A DNA stretch of 5,792 nt from Angelakisella sp. (lineage in GTDB: Bacteria > Bacillota > Clostridia > Oscillospirales > Ruminococcaceae): assembly GCA_022795575.1 (NCBI GenBank), contig JAAWGY010000170.1:1-5792 (forward strand), given 5' to 3'. Below the pieces are notes generated by a model. It did no database searches. It saw only the letters and a program-made list of their open reading frames with translations, and had not been told where the DNA came from. The position numbers were made by a program, and so were the translations under genes. Position 1 is the stretch's first letter. Each line of letters begins with the position of its first letter. This document shows, piece after piece, positions 1 to 5,792 of the stretch.

Positions 1-350
1 ACCCAGTGGACGCCGTCGTCGCTTTCCGCGTACCCCAGGGAGGTGATGCGGGTGGGCATGGGGCGGTAGTCCCGCTTGGCCCGCTCCGCCCGGGGGGTGG
101 AGGTGGATTCCTCGTCCTTGGAGCAGAAGGTGTAGTAGCAGCGGTACTTTTTGTACTTGGGGTCGTAGATGACGTTGGGGTAGGCGTTATCGTACCGGGC
201 CTCCCAGGGCAGCGAGGGGGTGCTGAAGAAATCCTCGTGGAACAGGGGGTTGTTGGCGGTGTCCTTTTCCGCGGCGGCCAGCATTAGGCGTACATTGTCC
301 ATCCCCTGGGGCTGGAGGCAGCTGCGGTCTAAAAAAAGATATTTGTTCAT
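1..350 (-). CDS. Putative glycoside hydrolase (five-bladed beta-propeller, GH43/GH32-like), N-terminal part only
   Basis: The visible frame has 116 complete codons from ATG at 350 and runs off the window at position 1, so the C-terminal part is missing. No signal peptide is seen; the protein begins MNKYLFLD and looks cytoplasmic. It contains NPLF (residues 33-36), PWE (48-50), YDNAYPNVIYDPKYKKYRCYY (53-73, listed here as YDNAYPNVIYD then PKYKKYRCYY) and YAESDDGVHW (107-116). A tryptophan/aspartate-rich first blade followed by a 'Y-A-x-S-x-D-G-x-x-W' strand is what I recall from uncharacterised glycosyl hydrolases related to GH32/GH43 propellers. The start is supported by AAAGGA at 361-366, 10 nt upstream, and by the family-like N-terminus. 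It follows dppF on the same strand after 109 bp, suggesting that the imported solute is a sugar. Catalytic acids cannot be assigned from this fragment, and a non-catalytic propeller or sialidase-like protein remains possible. Confidence 0.72.
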   Translation of the reverse strand, partial: MNKYLFLDRSCLQPQGMDNVRLMLAAAEKDTANNPLFHEDFFSTPSLPWEARYDNAYPNVIYDPKYKKYRCYYTFCSKDEESTSTPRAERAKRDYRPMPTRITSLGYAESDDGVHW

Positions 351-380
351 GTCCTTCGCTTCCTTTGTTTTCTTTGAGAA

Positions 381-424
381 GCTGAACCAATCGCCGCCCT
401 GTGCGGCTTGGCGATTGGTTCAGC
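381..424 (-). repeat. Perfect 15-bp inverted repeat / hairpin between dppF and the hydrolase gene
   Basis: Positions 381-395 (GCTGAACCAATCGCC) are exactly complementary to 410-424. The 14-nt loop can add three more pairs (396-398 with 405-407) past a 2-nt bulge. On the transcribed minus strand the stem is followed by TTCTCAAAG, not a T-run, so it is not a textbook intrinsic terminator; the plus strand also lacks one. It may be a weak terminator, an mRNA processing or stability element limiting expression of the downstream gene, or a copy of a dispersed palindromic repeat. The structure is seen directly; its role is not known. Confidence 0.7.
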
Positions 425-459
425 CTATGAATGTGTCCGGATGGCCGGGGCAAAAGCCC

Positions 460-1458
460 TCAGCCCTCCTTTGCGTAAAGGTGGCAAGCCACCAGGTGCT
501 CCCCGTCCTTGTAGCGGGTGAGGACGGGATCCACCTGCTTGCATTTTTCGGTGCAGTGGGGGCAGCGGGGATGGAGGGCGCAGCCGGTGGGCTTGCGGAT
601 GGGGCTGGGCACCTCCCCCGGCAGGACGATGCGCTTCTTTTCCTGGTGGATTTGGGGCACGGGGATGGCGGAAAGAAGGGCCCGGGTGTAGGGGTGGAGG
701 GGCTCGTCGTAGAGGGCGCGGGAATCGGCGATCTCCACGATCTTGCCCAGGTACATCACCACGATGCGGTTGGACATATACTGCACCACCGAAAGGTCGT
801 GGGCGATAAACAGGTAGGTGAGCCCCAGGTCCTTCTGGATCTTCTTCATCAGGTTGAGCACCTGGGCCTGGATGGAGACGTCCAGGGCGGAAACCGGCTC
901 GTCGCAGATCAGCACCTCCGGCCGGACCTCCAGGGCCCGGGCGATGCAGAGCCGCTGGCGCTGGCCGCCGGAAAACTCGTGGGGGTAGCGCAGGAGGTAG
1001 TCGGGCTGGATGTTTACCATCCGCAGCACGTCCTCCATAATCTTCTCCCGCTCCTCCTTGGTGTTGATCCCGTGGACCTTCAGGGGCTCCTCAAAGGCGG
1101 TGTAGATCTTCTTTAAGGGGTTCAGGGCGGAGTAGGGGTCCTGGAACACCATCTGGACCTTTTTGCGGAACTGGAACAGCTCCTGGCTGGTAAATTTTGT
1201 GATGTCCTTAAACTGTCCCTCGTAGTTAAAGAGCACCTGGCCCCCGGTGGGGGTGTTGAGCATCATAATGGTTTTGCCCAGGGTGGATTTGCCGCAGCCG
1301 GATTCCCCCACAATGCCCAGTGTCTCCCCCTTGTAGATATCCAGGCTGACATCGTCCACCGCTTTGACATGGCCTGTGGTCCTCCGCATCATCCCCTTCC
1401 GGATGGGGAACCACATCTGCAAATTCTTGATCTGGAAAATCAATTCTTTATTTGCCAT
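460..1458 (-). CDS. dppF: Dpp/Opp-family ABC transporter ATPase, DppF/OppF type
   Basis: This 332-residue protein is the second ATPase of the importer. It sits on the cytoplasmic face and pairs with DppD to power transport. Visible motifs are Walker A GESGCGKST (51-59), Q-loop FQDPYSALNP (105-114, Q106), signature SGGQRQR (163-169), Walker B LICDEP (183-188, catalytic E187), D-loop SALD (190-193) and switch H220. The C-terminal oligopeptide-transporter extension starts near HPYTRALLSAIP (255-266) and carries Cys293, 299, 302, 306 and 325. The N-terminal GHVKAVDDVS (29-38) is typical of the F subunit rather than D. ATG at 1458 was chosen because AGGAGG lies 9 nt upstream and MANKELIF suits the family; the frame stays open to an ATG at 1485, inside dppD. 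It is the last transporter gene, 1 nt after dppD. Length is normal and no motif is missing. The symbol follows family position, not a proven peptide substrate. Confidence 0.95.
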   Translation of the reverse strand: MANKELIFQIKNLQMWFPIRKGMMRRTTGHVKAVDDVSLDIYKGETLGIVGESGCGKSTLGKTIMMLNTPTGGQVLFNYEGQFKDITKFTSQELFQFRKKVQMVFQDPYSALNPLKKIYTAFEEPLKVHGINTKEEREKIMEDVLRMVNIQPDYLLRYPHEFSGGQRQRLCIARALEVRPEVLICDEPVSALDVSIQAQVLNLMKKIQKDLGLTYLFIAHDLSVVQYMSNRIVVMYLGKIVEIADSRALYDEPLHPYTRALLSAIPVPQIHQEKKRIVLPGEVPSPIRKPTGCALHPRCPHCTEKCKQVDPVLTRYKDGEHLVACHLYAKEG

Positions 1459-1459
1459 A

Positions 1460-2476
1460 TCAGTCCACCTCCTGGAAGGAATCAAATTTCAGACAGCGGA
1501 CATAGTGTCCCGGGGACACCTCAAAGCGGGGGATGTCCTTCTCCTTGCACCGCTCCTGGCAGAAGGGGCAGCGGCCGGCAAACTCGCACCCCGGCCCCAG
1601 CTCCGCCGGGTTGGGGGTGATGCCCGGGATGGTGCCCAGCTCCTGGCCCTCCGCCAGCCCCAGCACCGGCACCGACCGCAGCAGCGCCTGGGTGTAGGGG
1701 TGGGAGGGGTTCTCGAAGATATCCTCCAGGGAGCCAAACTCCATGACGCGGCCCATGTACATCACGCAGACCTCGTCCGCCATCTCCGCCACCAGCCCCA
1801 TGTTGTGGGTGATCAGGATGATGGACTTGTGGTCGTTGACCTGCAGCGACTTCATCAGCTCCATGATTTGGGCCTGGATGGTCACGTCCAGGGCGGTGGT
1901 GGGCTCGTCGGCGATGATGATGTCCGGGTTGCAGATCATGGCGATGGCGATGACCACCCGCTGCTTCATCCCGCCGGAAAACTGGTGGGGATAATCGCTG
2001 ATGCGGCTTTCCGGGTCCGGGATGCCCAGCTTGCGGAACATATCCAGCACCCGCTGCCGGGCCTCCGCCTTGCTCATGCCGGTGTGCTGGATCAGCCCCT
2101 CCGCCACCTGGTCCCCCACCTTGTAAACCGGGTTCAGGGAGCTCATGGGGTCCTGGAACACCATGCCAATCTCCGCCCCGCGCAGCTTGCGCATCTCCAC
2201 GCCAAAGGGCTCCATCTGGTCCAGGCGGTACTCCTTGCCGTCCTTGGCGGAGCGGTAGAGCACCTGGTCGGCGGTGACTTTGGCGTTTTTGGGCATCAGC
2301 TTGACGATGGAGTGGACGGTTACGCTTTTGCCGCAGCCGGATTCCCCCACCACCGCCAGGGTGGTGCCCCGGCGCAGGCGCAGCGAGACGTTTTTCACGA
2401 TGCGGACTTCCTTCCGGTCGGAGATAAAGCTGGTGGACAGGTTTTTAACATCCAATACATAATCCATATTTTTCAT
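1460..2476 (-). CDS. dppD: Dpp/Opp-family ABC transporter ATPase, DppD/OppD type
   Basis: This 338-residue protein is the first of the two nucleotide-binding subunits. Motifs in order are Walker A GESGCGKSV (44-52), Q-loop FQDPMSSLNP (107-116, Q108), signature SGGMKQR (167-173), Walker B IIIADEP (186-192, catalytic E191), D-loop TALD (194-197) and switch H224. The SGGMKQR signature, where DppF has SGGQRQR, is the usual mark of the D subunit. The oligo-HPY extension (HPYTQALLRSVP, 259-270) is followed by Cys297, 303, 306, 310 and 328, which probably hold an iron-sulfur cluster. The ATG at 2476 has AAGGAGG 5 nt upstream; a second ATG three codons later (2467) is possible but farther from that site. 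The longer frame from 2551 would run into dppC and is not needed. It begins 10 nt after the dppC stop, so translation is probably coupled. Length and motifs are complete. Confidence 0.95.
   Translation of the reverse strand: MKNMDYVLDVKNLSTSFISDRKEVRIVKNVSLRLRRGTTLAVVGESGCGKSVTVHSIVKLMPKNAKVTADQVLYRSAKDGKEYRLDQMEPFGVEMRKLRGAEIGMVFQDPMSSLNPVYKVGDQVAEGLIQHTGMSKAEARQRVLDMFRKLGIPDPESRISDYPHQFSGGMKQRVVIAIAMICNPDIIIADEPTTALDVTIQAQIMELMKSLQVNDHKSIILITHNMGLVAEMADEVCVMYMGRVMEFGSLEDIFENPSHPYTQALLRSVPVLGLAEGQELGTIPGITPNPAELGPGCEFAGRCPFCQERCKEKDIPRFEVSPGHYVRCLKFDSFQEVD
1468..1473 (-). promoter_or_regulatory. Ribosome binding site of dppF, inside the end of dppD
   Basis: AGGAGG on the minus strand lies 9 nt before the dppF ATG. 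It is encoded by the last sense codons of dppD (CAG GAG GTG GAC, then TGA), so ribosomes finishing dppD reach the dppF start directly. It decides the ATG at 1458 over the one at 1485. Confidence 0.85.
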
Positions 2477-2481
2477 GACGC

Positions 2482-2488
2482 CCTCCTT
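2482..2488 (-). promoter_or_regulatory. Ribosome binding site of dppD, overlapping the dppC stop codon
   Basis: AAGGAGG on the minus strand shares its two A's with the TAA stop of dppC and lies 5 nt before the dppD ATG at 2476. The overlap of stop codon and binding site points to translational coupling of C and D. Confidence 0.82.
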
Positions 2489-3377
2489 ACTGTTGTTTCG
2501 GATCGAGGACATCCCGCAAGCCGTCACCGAAGAAGTTGATAGCCAGCACAAAGATGGAGATCACCCCGCCGGGCACCGCCCAAAGCCACCAGTAGTTGGA
2601 AACCACCTCTACGCTTTTGGCGGCGTTTAGGATGTTGCCCCAGGTGGGCACCGACGAGGGAACGCCCACCCCCAAAAAGCTCAGGCTTGCCTCCGAAAGG
2701 ATGAAGCCCGCCACGTTGACGGTGGCAGACACGATAACGGGGGAAAGGACATTGGGCAGGATCTGCTTAAACATAATGGCGGATTTGGACATCCCGAAGG
2801 CCTCGCAGACCTGTACATAGGTCTCCTCCCGCAGGGCCAAAAACTCGTTGCGCACCATCCGGAAGGTGGTCATCCAGCCGGTGACGGAAAACACCAGCAC
2901 CAGGTTGCCCACCCCCTGGCCCAGGATAGACACCAGGATCATGATCAGGATCATCTCCGGGAAGGTCTGGAAGATCTCGGACAGGCGCACCAGCACCATA
3001 TCCACCTTGCCGCCGAAGTAGCCGGCCAGGGAGCCCAAAACCATCCCCACCAGGGAGCCCATCAGCGCCCCCATCACGCTGACAAAGACGGATACCCGCC
3101 CGCCGTACAGCACCCGGGCAAAGACATCCCGGCCCAGGTTATCGGTGCCCAGGATATGCTCCAGGAAGGGCGGCGTGTTCTTTTCCCCCAGGCTGATCTT
3201 GTTGGGGTCGTAGCTGGTAAGCAGCGGCGCGAAGACGGCGGTAAAGACGATCACCACCACCACCACCAGCCCGATCATGGCCAGGCGGTTGTTGACAAAT
3301 TTGCGGATATTTTTGCGCATCAGGCTGGAGGCGTGCTTTTTGTTGGCTTGCTGAAACACCGATGCCTGAGAACTCAT
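2487..3377 (-). CDS. dppC: Dpp/Opp-family ABC transporter permease, DppC type
   Basis: This 296-residue integral membrane protein pairs with DppB to form the channel. A hydrophilic N-terminal stretch precedes the first membrane helix (about 33-53). Next comes the DppC/OppC hallmark HILGTDNLGRDVFARVLYGG (74-93), then helices around 95-121, 140-167, 213-230 and 262-284. The cytoplasmic EAA coupling loop is visible as EAFGMSKSAIMFKQILPN (192-209). It is followed by SEASLSFLGVGVP (228-240) and PTWGNIL, with the family's C-terminal GDGLRD near residue 285. The ATG at 3377 has AGGAGG (3385-3390) 7 nt upstream. It starts 16 nt after the dppB stop and ends 10 nt before dppD, so it lies inside the operon. 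Length is typical and no defect is seen. The domain pattern excludes most other ABC permease classes; whether the substrate is dipeptide, oligopeptide, nickel or sugar cannot be read from this subunit. Confidence 0.95.
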   Translation of the reverse strand: MSSQASVFQQANKKHASSLMRKNIRKFVNNRLAMIGLVVVVVIVFTAVFAPLLTSYDPNKISLGEKNTPPFLEHILGTDNLGRDVFARVLYGGRVSVFVSVMGALMGSLVGMVLGSLAGYFGGKVDMVLVRLSEIFQTFPEMILIMILVSILGQGVGNLVLVFSVTGWMTTFRMVRNEFLALREETYVQVCEAFGMSKSAIMFKQILPNVLSPVIVSATVNVAGFILSEASLSFLGVGVPSSVPTWGNILNAAKSVEVVSNYWWLWAVPGGVISIFVLAINFFGDGLRDVLDPKQQ

Positions 3378-3384
3378 GTTAGCC

Positions 3385-3390
3385 CCTCCT
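3385..3390 (-). promoter_or_regulatory. Ribosome binding site of dppC
   Basis: AGGAGG on the minus strand lies 7 nt before the dppC ATG, in the 16-nt gap after the dppB stop codon. It supports the start at 3377. Confidence 0.8.
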
Positions 3391-3393
3391 TCC

Positions 3394-4350
3394 TTACTCG
3401 CCCAGCCGCACTCTGGGGTCCAGTGCCGCTGTCAGCACATCTACCAAAAAGCTGGCTGTTAGGATGGCCACCGCCACCATCAGCGTCGTCACCATAATCA
3501 CCGGATAGTCGCCGGAAACCACCGACTGGGTGATGATGGAGCCGATGCCCGGCCAGCCGAACACCGATTCGATGACCACCGAGCCGCCGATAAGCATCGG
3601 CAGGCGGAAGCACAGAATGACAAGCACCGGCCGCATGGCGTTGCGGAAGCCGTGCTTGATGTAGACCTTCCACTCCGGGATGCCCTTGGAGCGGGCGGTT
3701 TTGATGTAATCGCTGTTCAGCACCCCCAGCATGGTGTTGCGGGAGTAGCGCATCAAAACAGCGCACATGGCCACCGTCATGGTCATCACCGGCAGCACCA
3801 GGTGGACGATGGCGTCCCCCAGGCCGCTGGCCCCGGGGGAGGTGCGCCCGTTCACCGGCAGCCACCCCAGCTTGATGGCAAAGAGCTGCACAACGCAGAT
3901 GCCAAAGAAGAACTGGGGGATCGACTGGCCCAGCACCGCGAAGATCCGGCCCAGGTAGTCGATGATACCATTCTGCCGGATGGCGGATAGGATGCCGATG
4001 CCGATGCCGATGATGGAGGACAGGACCAGGGCGATCAGGGCCAGCTCAAAGGTGGCCGGGAGCCGTGTGCGCACAATGCTGGCAATGGAGCTGCCGTTGA
4101 CGATGCTGTAGCCGAAGTTGCCGGCCAGCAGGTCCTTTATCCAGTTGAAGTAGCGGACCACAAAGGGGTCGTTCAGCCCCAGCTGCTCCCGGAGGGCCTC
4201 CTGGTTTTCGACGCTGGCCGCCATATCCGGCGTAAGCATATAGCTGATGGGGTCCACGTCCATCAGCTGTAGCCCGCCAAAGACGATAAAGCTGATCAGC
4301 AGCAGCATGGGGATCATTTGTAACAGCTTTTTCCCAATAAATCTCAGCAA
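3394..4350 (-). CDS. dppB: Dpp/Opp-family ABC transporter permease, DppB type, TTG start
   Basis: This 318-residue membrane protein is the first channel subunit. From the TTG it reads MLRFIGKKLLQMIPMLLLIS, an N-terminus closely like other DppB/OppB proteins, with the first helix at about 12-29. The typical periplasmic-loop motif LREQLGLNDPF and the phrase LLAGNFGYS follow. After further helices comes the EAA-like loop, where ARSKG (219-223) precedes the paired RNAMRP. Then comes ESVFGWPGIG (261-270), and the C-terminus has DPRVR. The frame is open to an ATG at 4554, but that start would put an intrinsic terminator and a proline/glycine-rich, non-membrane stretch into the protein. An internal ATG at 4431-4480 (Met 41 codons upstream) has no good ribosome site. 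GGAAGGAG lies 9 nt before TTG, which decides the start. It is the first gene after the terminator and is followed by dppC after 16 nt. Confidence 0.93.
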   Translation of the reverse strand: MLRFIGKKLLQMIPMLLLISFIVFGGLQLMDVDPISYMLTPDMAASVENQEALREQLGLNDPFVVRYFNWIKDLLAGNFGYSIVNGSSIASIVRTRLPATFELALIALVLSSIIGIGIGILSAIRQNGIIDYLGRIFAVLGQSIPQFFFGICVVQLFAIKLGWLPVNGRTSPGASGLGDAIVHLVLPVMTMTVAMCAVLMRYSRNTMLGVLNSDYIKTARSKGIPEWKVYIKHGFRNAMRPVLVILCFRLPMLIGGSVVIESVFGWPGIGSIITQSVVSGDYPVIMVTTLMVAVAILTASFLVDVLTAALDPRVRLGE

Positions 4351-4359
4351 TTCTTTCCA

Positions 4360-4367
4360 CTCCTTCC
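4360..4367 (-). promoter_or_regulatory. Ribosome binding site that sets the TTG start of dppB
   Basis: GGAAGGAG on the minus strand lies 9 nt before the TTG at 4350-4348. No comparable site stands before the upstream in-frame ATG codons or before the ATG at 4317, so this site argues for TTG initiation. Confidence 0.8.
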
Positions 4368-4408
4368 CTAAGAGCCTGTTTGATATCTCCGCAGGCGCGG
4401 TCCCGGAA

Positions 4409-4459
4409 GGTCCCTCCAGGGGCTGCAAAAGGGCGTGAGGTCCTCCGGGCAAAAGGGCG
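4409..4459 (-). repeat. Imperfect direct repeat in the dppB leader
   Basis: The 11-mer GCAAAAGGGCG (plus-strand sense) occurs at 4425-4435 and 4449-4459. Each copy is preceded by a similar GGTCC(C)TCC stretch (4409-4417 and 4439-4446), so the two units look like a decayed duplication of roughly 25 nt. In addition, 4402-4410 and 4442-4449 (CCCGGAAGG and CCTCCGGG) can pair with one bulged base. The 215-bp gap between the binding-protein gene and dppB otherwise holds the terminator at 4491-4526; I see no clear -35/-10 promoter and no small gene in it. Confidence 0.45.
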
Positions 4460-4490
4460 CCTGATACGGACATTTTCTCTGCGGGGAATA

Positions 4491-4526
4491 CAAAAAGGGG
4501 AGGCGCAAATGTACTGCGCCTCCCCT
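4491..4526 (-). terminator. Intrinsic terminator after the solute-binding protein gene
   Basis: On the minus strand a perfect 12-bp GC-rich stem (4526-4515 with 4507-4496; AGGGGAGGCGCA and its complement) encloses a 7-nt loop and runs directly into TTTTTG. This is a classical Rho-independent terminator 39 nt past the TGA of the binding-protein gene. It lies ahead of dppB, so full or partial termination here would keep membrane-component expression below that of the binding protein. Confidence 0.88.
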
Positions 4527-4565
4527 GAGGCAGTTGCGTCGGCCGCTCAGGCAAAGGGGAAGGGA

Positions 4566-5792
4566 TCAGCCGATGATCTCCCAGTTGGCCAGATCCATGT
4601 CATACAGGTACCAGGGGTTGCCGAAGGTTACGCCGTCGGGCAGCTTTACGCAGTTGGTGTTGATGAAGACGTTGTTGCCGATGGTGTACAGGGGCAGCTT
4701 GTAAAGGTTGTCCTGCTCCAGGGTCTGGAGCTCCTTGAGGATGGCGCTGCGCTTGGCGGGGTCGGACTCGGCGGCAATGGCCTCGGCCTTCTCGTCAAAC
4801 TTGGTGTCGCCGCCAAAGATGTTGCGGAAGTTGGCGTTGCCGGAGGAGTACTCGCCGTACCACTCGGCGATGTTAAAGGCGGAAAGGCCCTTGTAGCCCA
4901 CGTCGTAGTTGCGGGTCTGGAAGAGGTCCACGGTGCCCTGCTGGCTCTGGACGGTCTCGACCTTCATGCCCACCTCGCGCAGGTAGTAGGCGATGGTGTC
5001 CATAAAGTCGATGGAGTTCTGGTCCGAGTAGTAGTAGAGGATGCGGAAGGTGTGGTTAAAGTCGTAGTTGGCCTCCTTCAGCAGCTGCTTGGCCTTTTCG
5101 GGGTTGTAGTCGTAGGCGTTGCCGTTGTACTCGGCGTAATCGTTGGGCACGCCGGAGTGGAGGACGTGGGCCAGCCCGGGATAGAGCTGCTCGGCGATGG
5201 TCTCCCGGTCGATGGCGTGGAGGATGGCTTCGCGGACACGCTTATCCTGCATAACGGGGTTCTCGTGGCCGTCCACGCCCTTCATGTTGCAGATAAAGTA
5301 GCGGTAGAAGAGGATGTCAACCGGGTACATGGTCATAAAGTCCAGCTTGCCCAGCTCGCTGATGATCTCCGGGGCGTTGGTGTTGAGCATATAGGTGTTG
5401 CCGGCCTGGGCGGCCACCAGCAGATCGGGCACATAGTAGTTGATGATCTGGGTGATCTTCCAGGGGGTTCCCTCGTAGTACTCGTTGGGCACCAGGGTGT
5501 AGTAGTTGCCCACGCTCAGCTCCCCCAGCTTAAAGGCGCCGGAGGTGACGGGGTTGGCCCAGTATTCGCTGTTGTGGATCTCCAGGGGATCCAGGTCCTT
5601 CATGGCGTGTTCCGGCAGGATGCAGAACTGGGCGATAACGGGGATAAAAGCGCCATAGGGGGAGGACAGGGTGATGGTAACAACGTTGCCTTCCACCTTT
5701 ACGCCCTCCAGGTCGCTGGCGCTGCCGTCACGCCAGGCCTCCGCGCCGACGATGTTGGTAAAGGCGTTGGTGAAGATAGCGTTGCCGGAGGC
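4566..5792 (-). CDS. Family 5 extracellular solute-binding protein of a Dpp/Opp-type transporter, N-terminus missing
   Basis: The reading frame is open to the window edge and gives 408 residues ending at TGA 4566. Family members usually have about 500-560 residues, so the signal peptide, lipobox and first lobe are cut off. SBP_bac_5 features are clear (visible numbering): CILPEHAM (57-64), followed by NPVTSGAFKLGE (80-91), which corresponds to the family's 'P-V-G-T-G-P-F' turn; VREAILHAIDRETIAEQL (186-203), the conserved helix; and YDYNPEKAKQLLKEAN (227-242). The C-terminus is YDMDLANWEIIG. The protein would be a lipoprotein on the outer face of the membrane that binds the solute and delivers it to DppBC. 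GTG at 5696 can start a frame but lies in mid-domain, so it is not the true start. It is upstream of dppB on the same strand, separated by a terminator. The ligand may be a peptide or, given the hydrolase gene downstream of dppF, an oligosaccharide. Confidence 0.93.
   Translation of the reverse strand, partial: ASGNAIFTNAFTNIVGAEAWRDGSASDLEGVKVEGNVVTITLSSPYGAFIPVIAQFCILPEHAMKDLDPLEIHNSEYWANPVTSGAFKLGELSVGNYYTLVPNEYYEGTPWKITQIINYYVPDLLVAAQAGNTYMLNTNAPEIISELGKLDFMTMYPVDILFYRYFICNMKGVDGHENPVMQDKRVREAILHAIDRETIAEQLYPGLAHVLHSGVPNDYAEYNGNAYDYNPEKAKQLLKEANYDFNHTFRILYYYSDQNSIDFMDTIAYYLREVGMKVETVQSQQGTVDLFQTRNYDVGYKGLSAFNIAEWYGEYSSGNANFRNIFGGDTKFDEKAEAIAAESDPAKRSAILKELQTLEQDNLYKLPLYTIGNNVFINTNCVKLPDGVTFGNPWYLYDMDLANWEIIG

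Noticed and set aside
220..1116. Plus-strand open frame of 298 codons antisense to dppF and the intergenic hairpin
   Set aside because: It covers the conserved dppF motifs on the other strand, has the low-complexity composition of a mirror frame, and runs through the intergenic inverted repeat.
1364..2539. Plus-strand open frame of 391 codons antisense to dppD and dppF
   Set aside because: It spans the junction of two well-conserved ABC ATPase genes, is rich in His, Leu, Gly, Val and Asp with no recognisable domain, and such mirror frames are common in GC-rich DNA.
3374..3865. Minus-strand frame of 163 codons overlapping dppB
   Set aside because: It is an out-of-frame reading of dppB, rich in Gly, His and Arg; the dppB frame carries all family motifs over the same bases.
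3652..3990. Plus-strand frame antisense to dppB, with other short plus-strand frames across the window
   Set aside because: These are mirror frames of conserved permease, ATPase and binding-protein genes, without ribosome sites or recognisable domains.
4524..4551. A 6-bp inverted repeat (CCTGAG at 4524-4529, CTCAGG at 4546-4551) as a possible anti-terminator
   Set aside because: The stem is short and overlaps the base of the terminator by only 3 nt, so it could not compete well with a 12-bp GC-rich stem.
4351..4554. N-terminal extension of DppB from ATG 4554 or the in-frame ATG inside the leader
   Set aside because: The extension contains the terminator or lacks a ribosome site, is not membrane-like, and the TTG with GGAAGGAG fits the family start.
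5694..5696. GTG as the start of the binding-protein gene
   Set aside because: The frame continues open to the window edge with family-like sequence upstream, and a start here would remove the signal peptide and first lobe.

Overview
The window holds one minus-strand gene cluster, read from right to left. It is a complete set of Dpp/Opp-family (peptide/nickel/oligosaccharide class) ABC importer genes followed by the start of a putative carbohydrate-active gene. The DNA is GC-rich, the genes are tightly packed, and most start codons have strong AGGAGG-type ribosome binding sites. Together with cysteine-rich ATPase C-termini, this suggests a GC-rich anaerobic Firmicute, perhaps an Oscillospiraceae-like gut clostridium. 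That placement is inferred from style only; there is no marker gene.

Layout in transcription order: (1) 5792-4566, a family 5 extracellular solute-binding protein (SBP) cut off at its N-terminus by the window edge. (2) 4565-4351, a 215-bp gap with a convincing intrinsic terminator (4491-4526), then a leader of about 140 nt with a short imperfect repeat. (3) 4350-3394, permease DppB, which probably starts at TTG. (4) 3377-2487, permease DppC. (5) 2476-1460, ATPase DppD. (6) 1458-460, ATPase DppF. (7) 459-351, a 109-bp gap with a perfect 15-bp inverted repeat. (8) 350-1, the first 116 codons of a protein resembling five-bladed beta-propeller glycoside hydrolases (GH43/GH32-like), cut off by the other window edge.

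The binding protein captures the solute outside the cell, DppB and DppC form the membrane channel, and DppD and DppF form the ATPase pair. B, C, D and F are separated by 16, 10 and 1 nt, and the ribosome binding sites of dppD and dppF overlap the ends of the genes before them, so they are probably translationally coupled. The terminator after the SBP gene would give more binding protein than membrane parts. Because a likely glycosidase lies downstream, the transported substrate may be an oligosaccharide rather than a peptide; this is inference. I see no mobile element, CRISPR array, tRNA or rRNA. The long plus-strand open frames are antisense shadows of the conserved genes. I do not see a clearly new system here; the points of interest are regulatory structures and the question of substrate.
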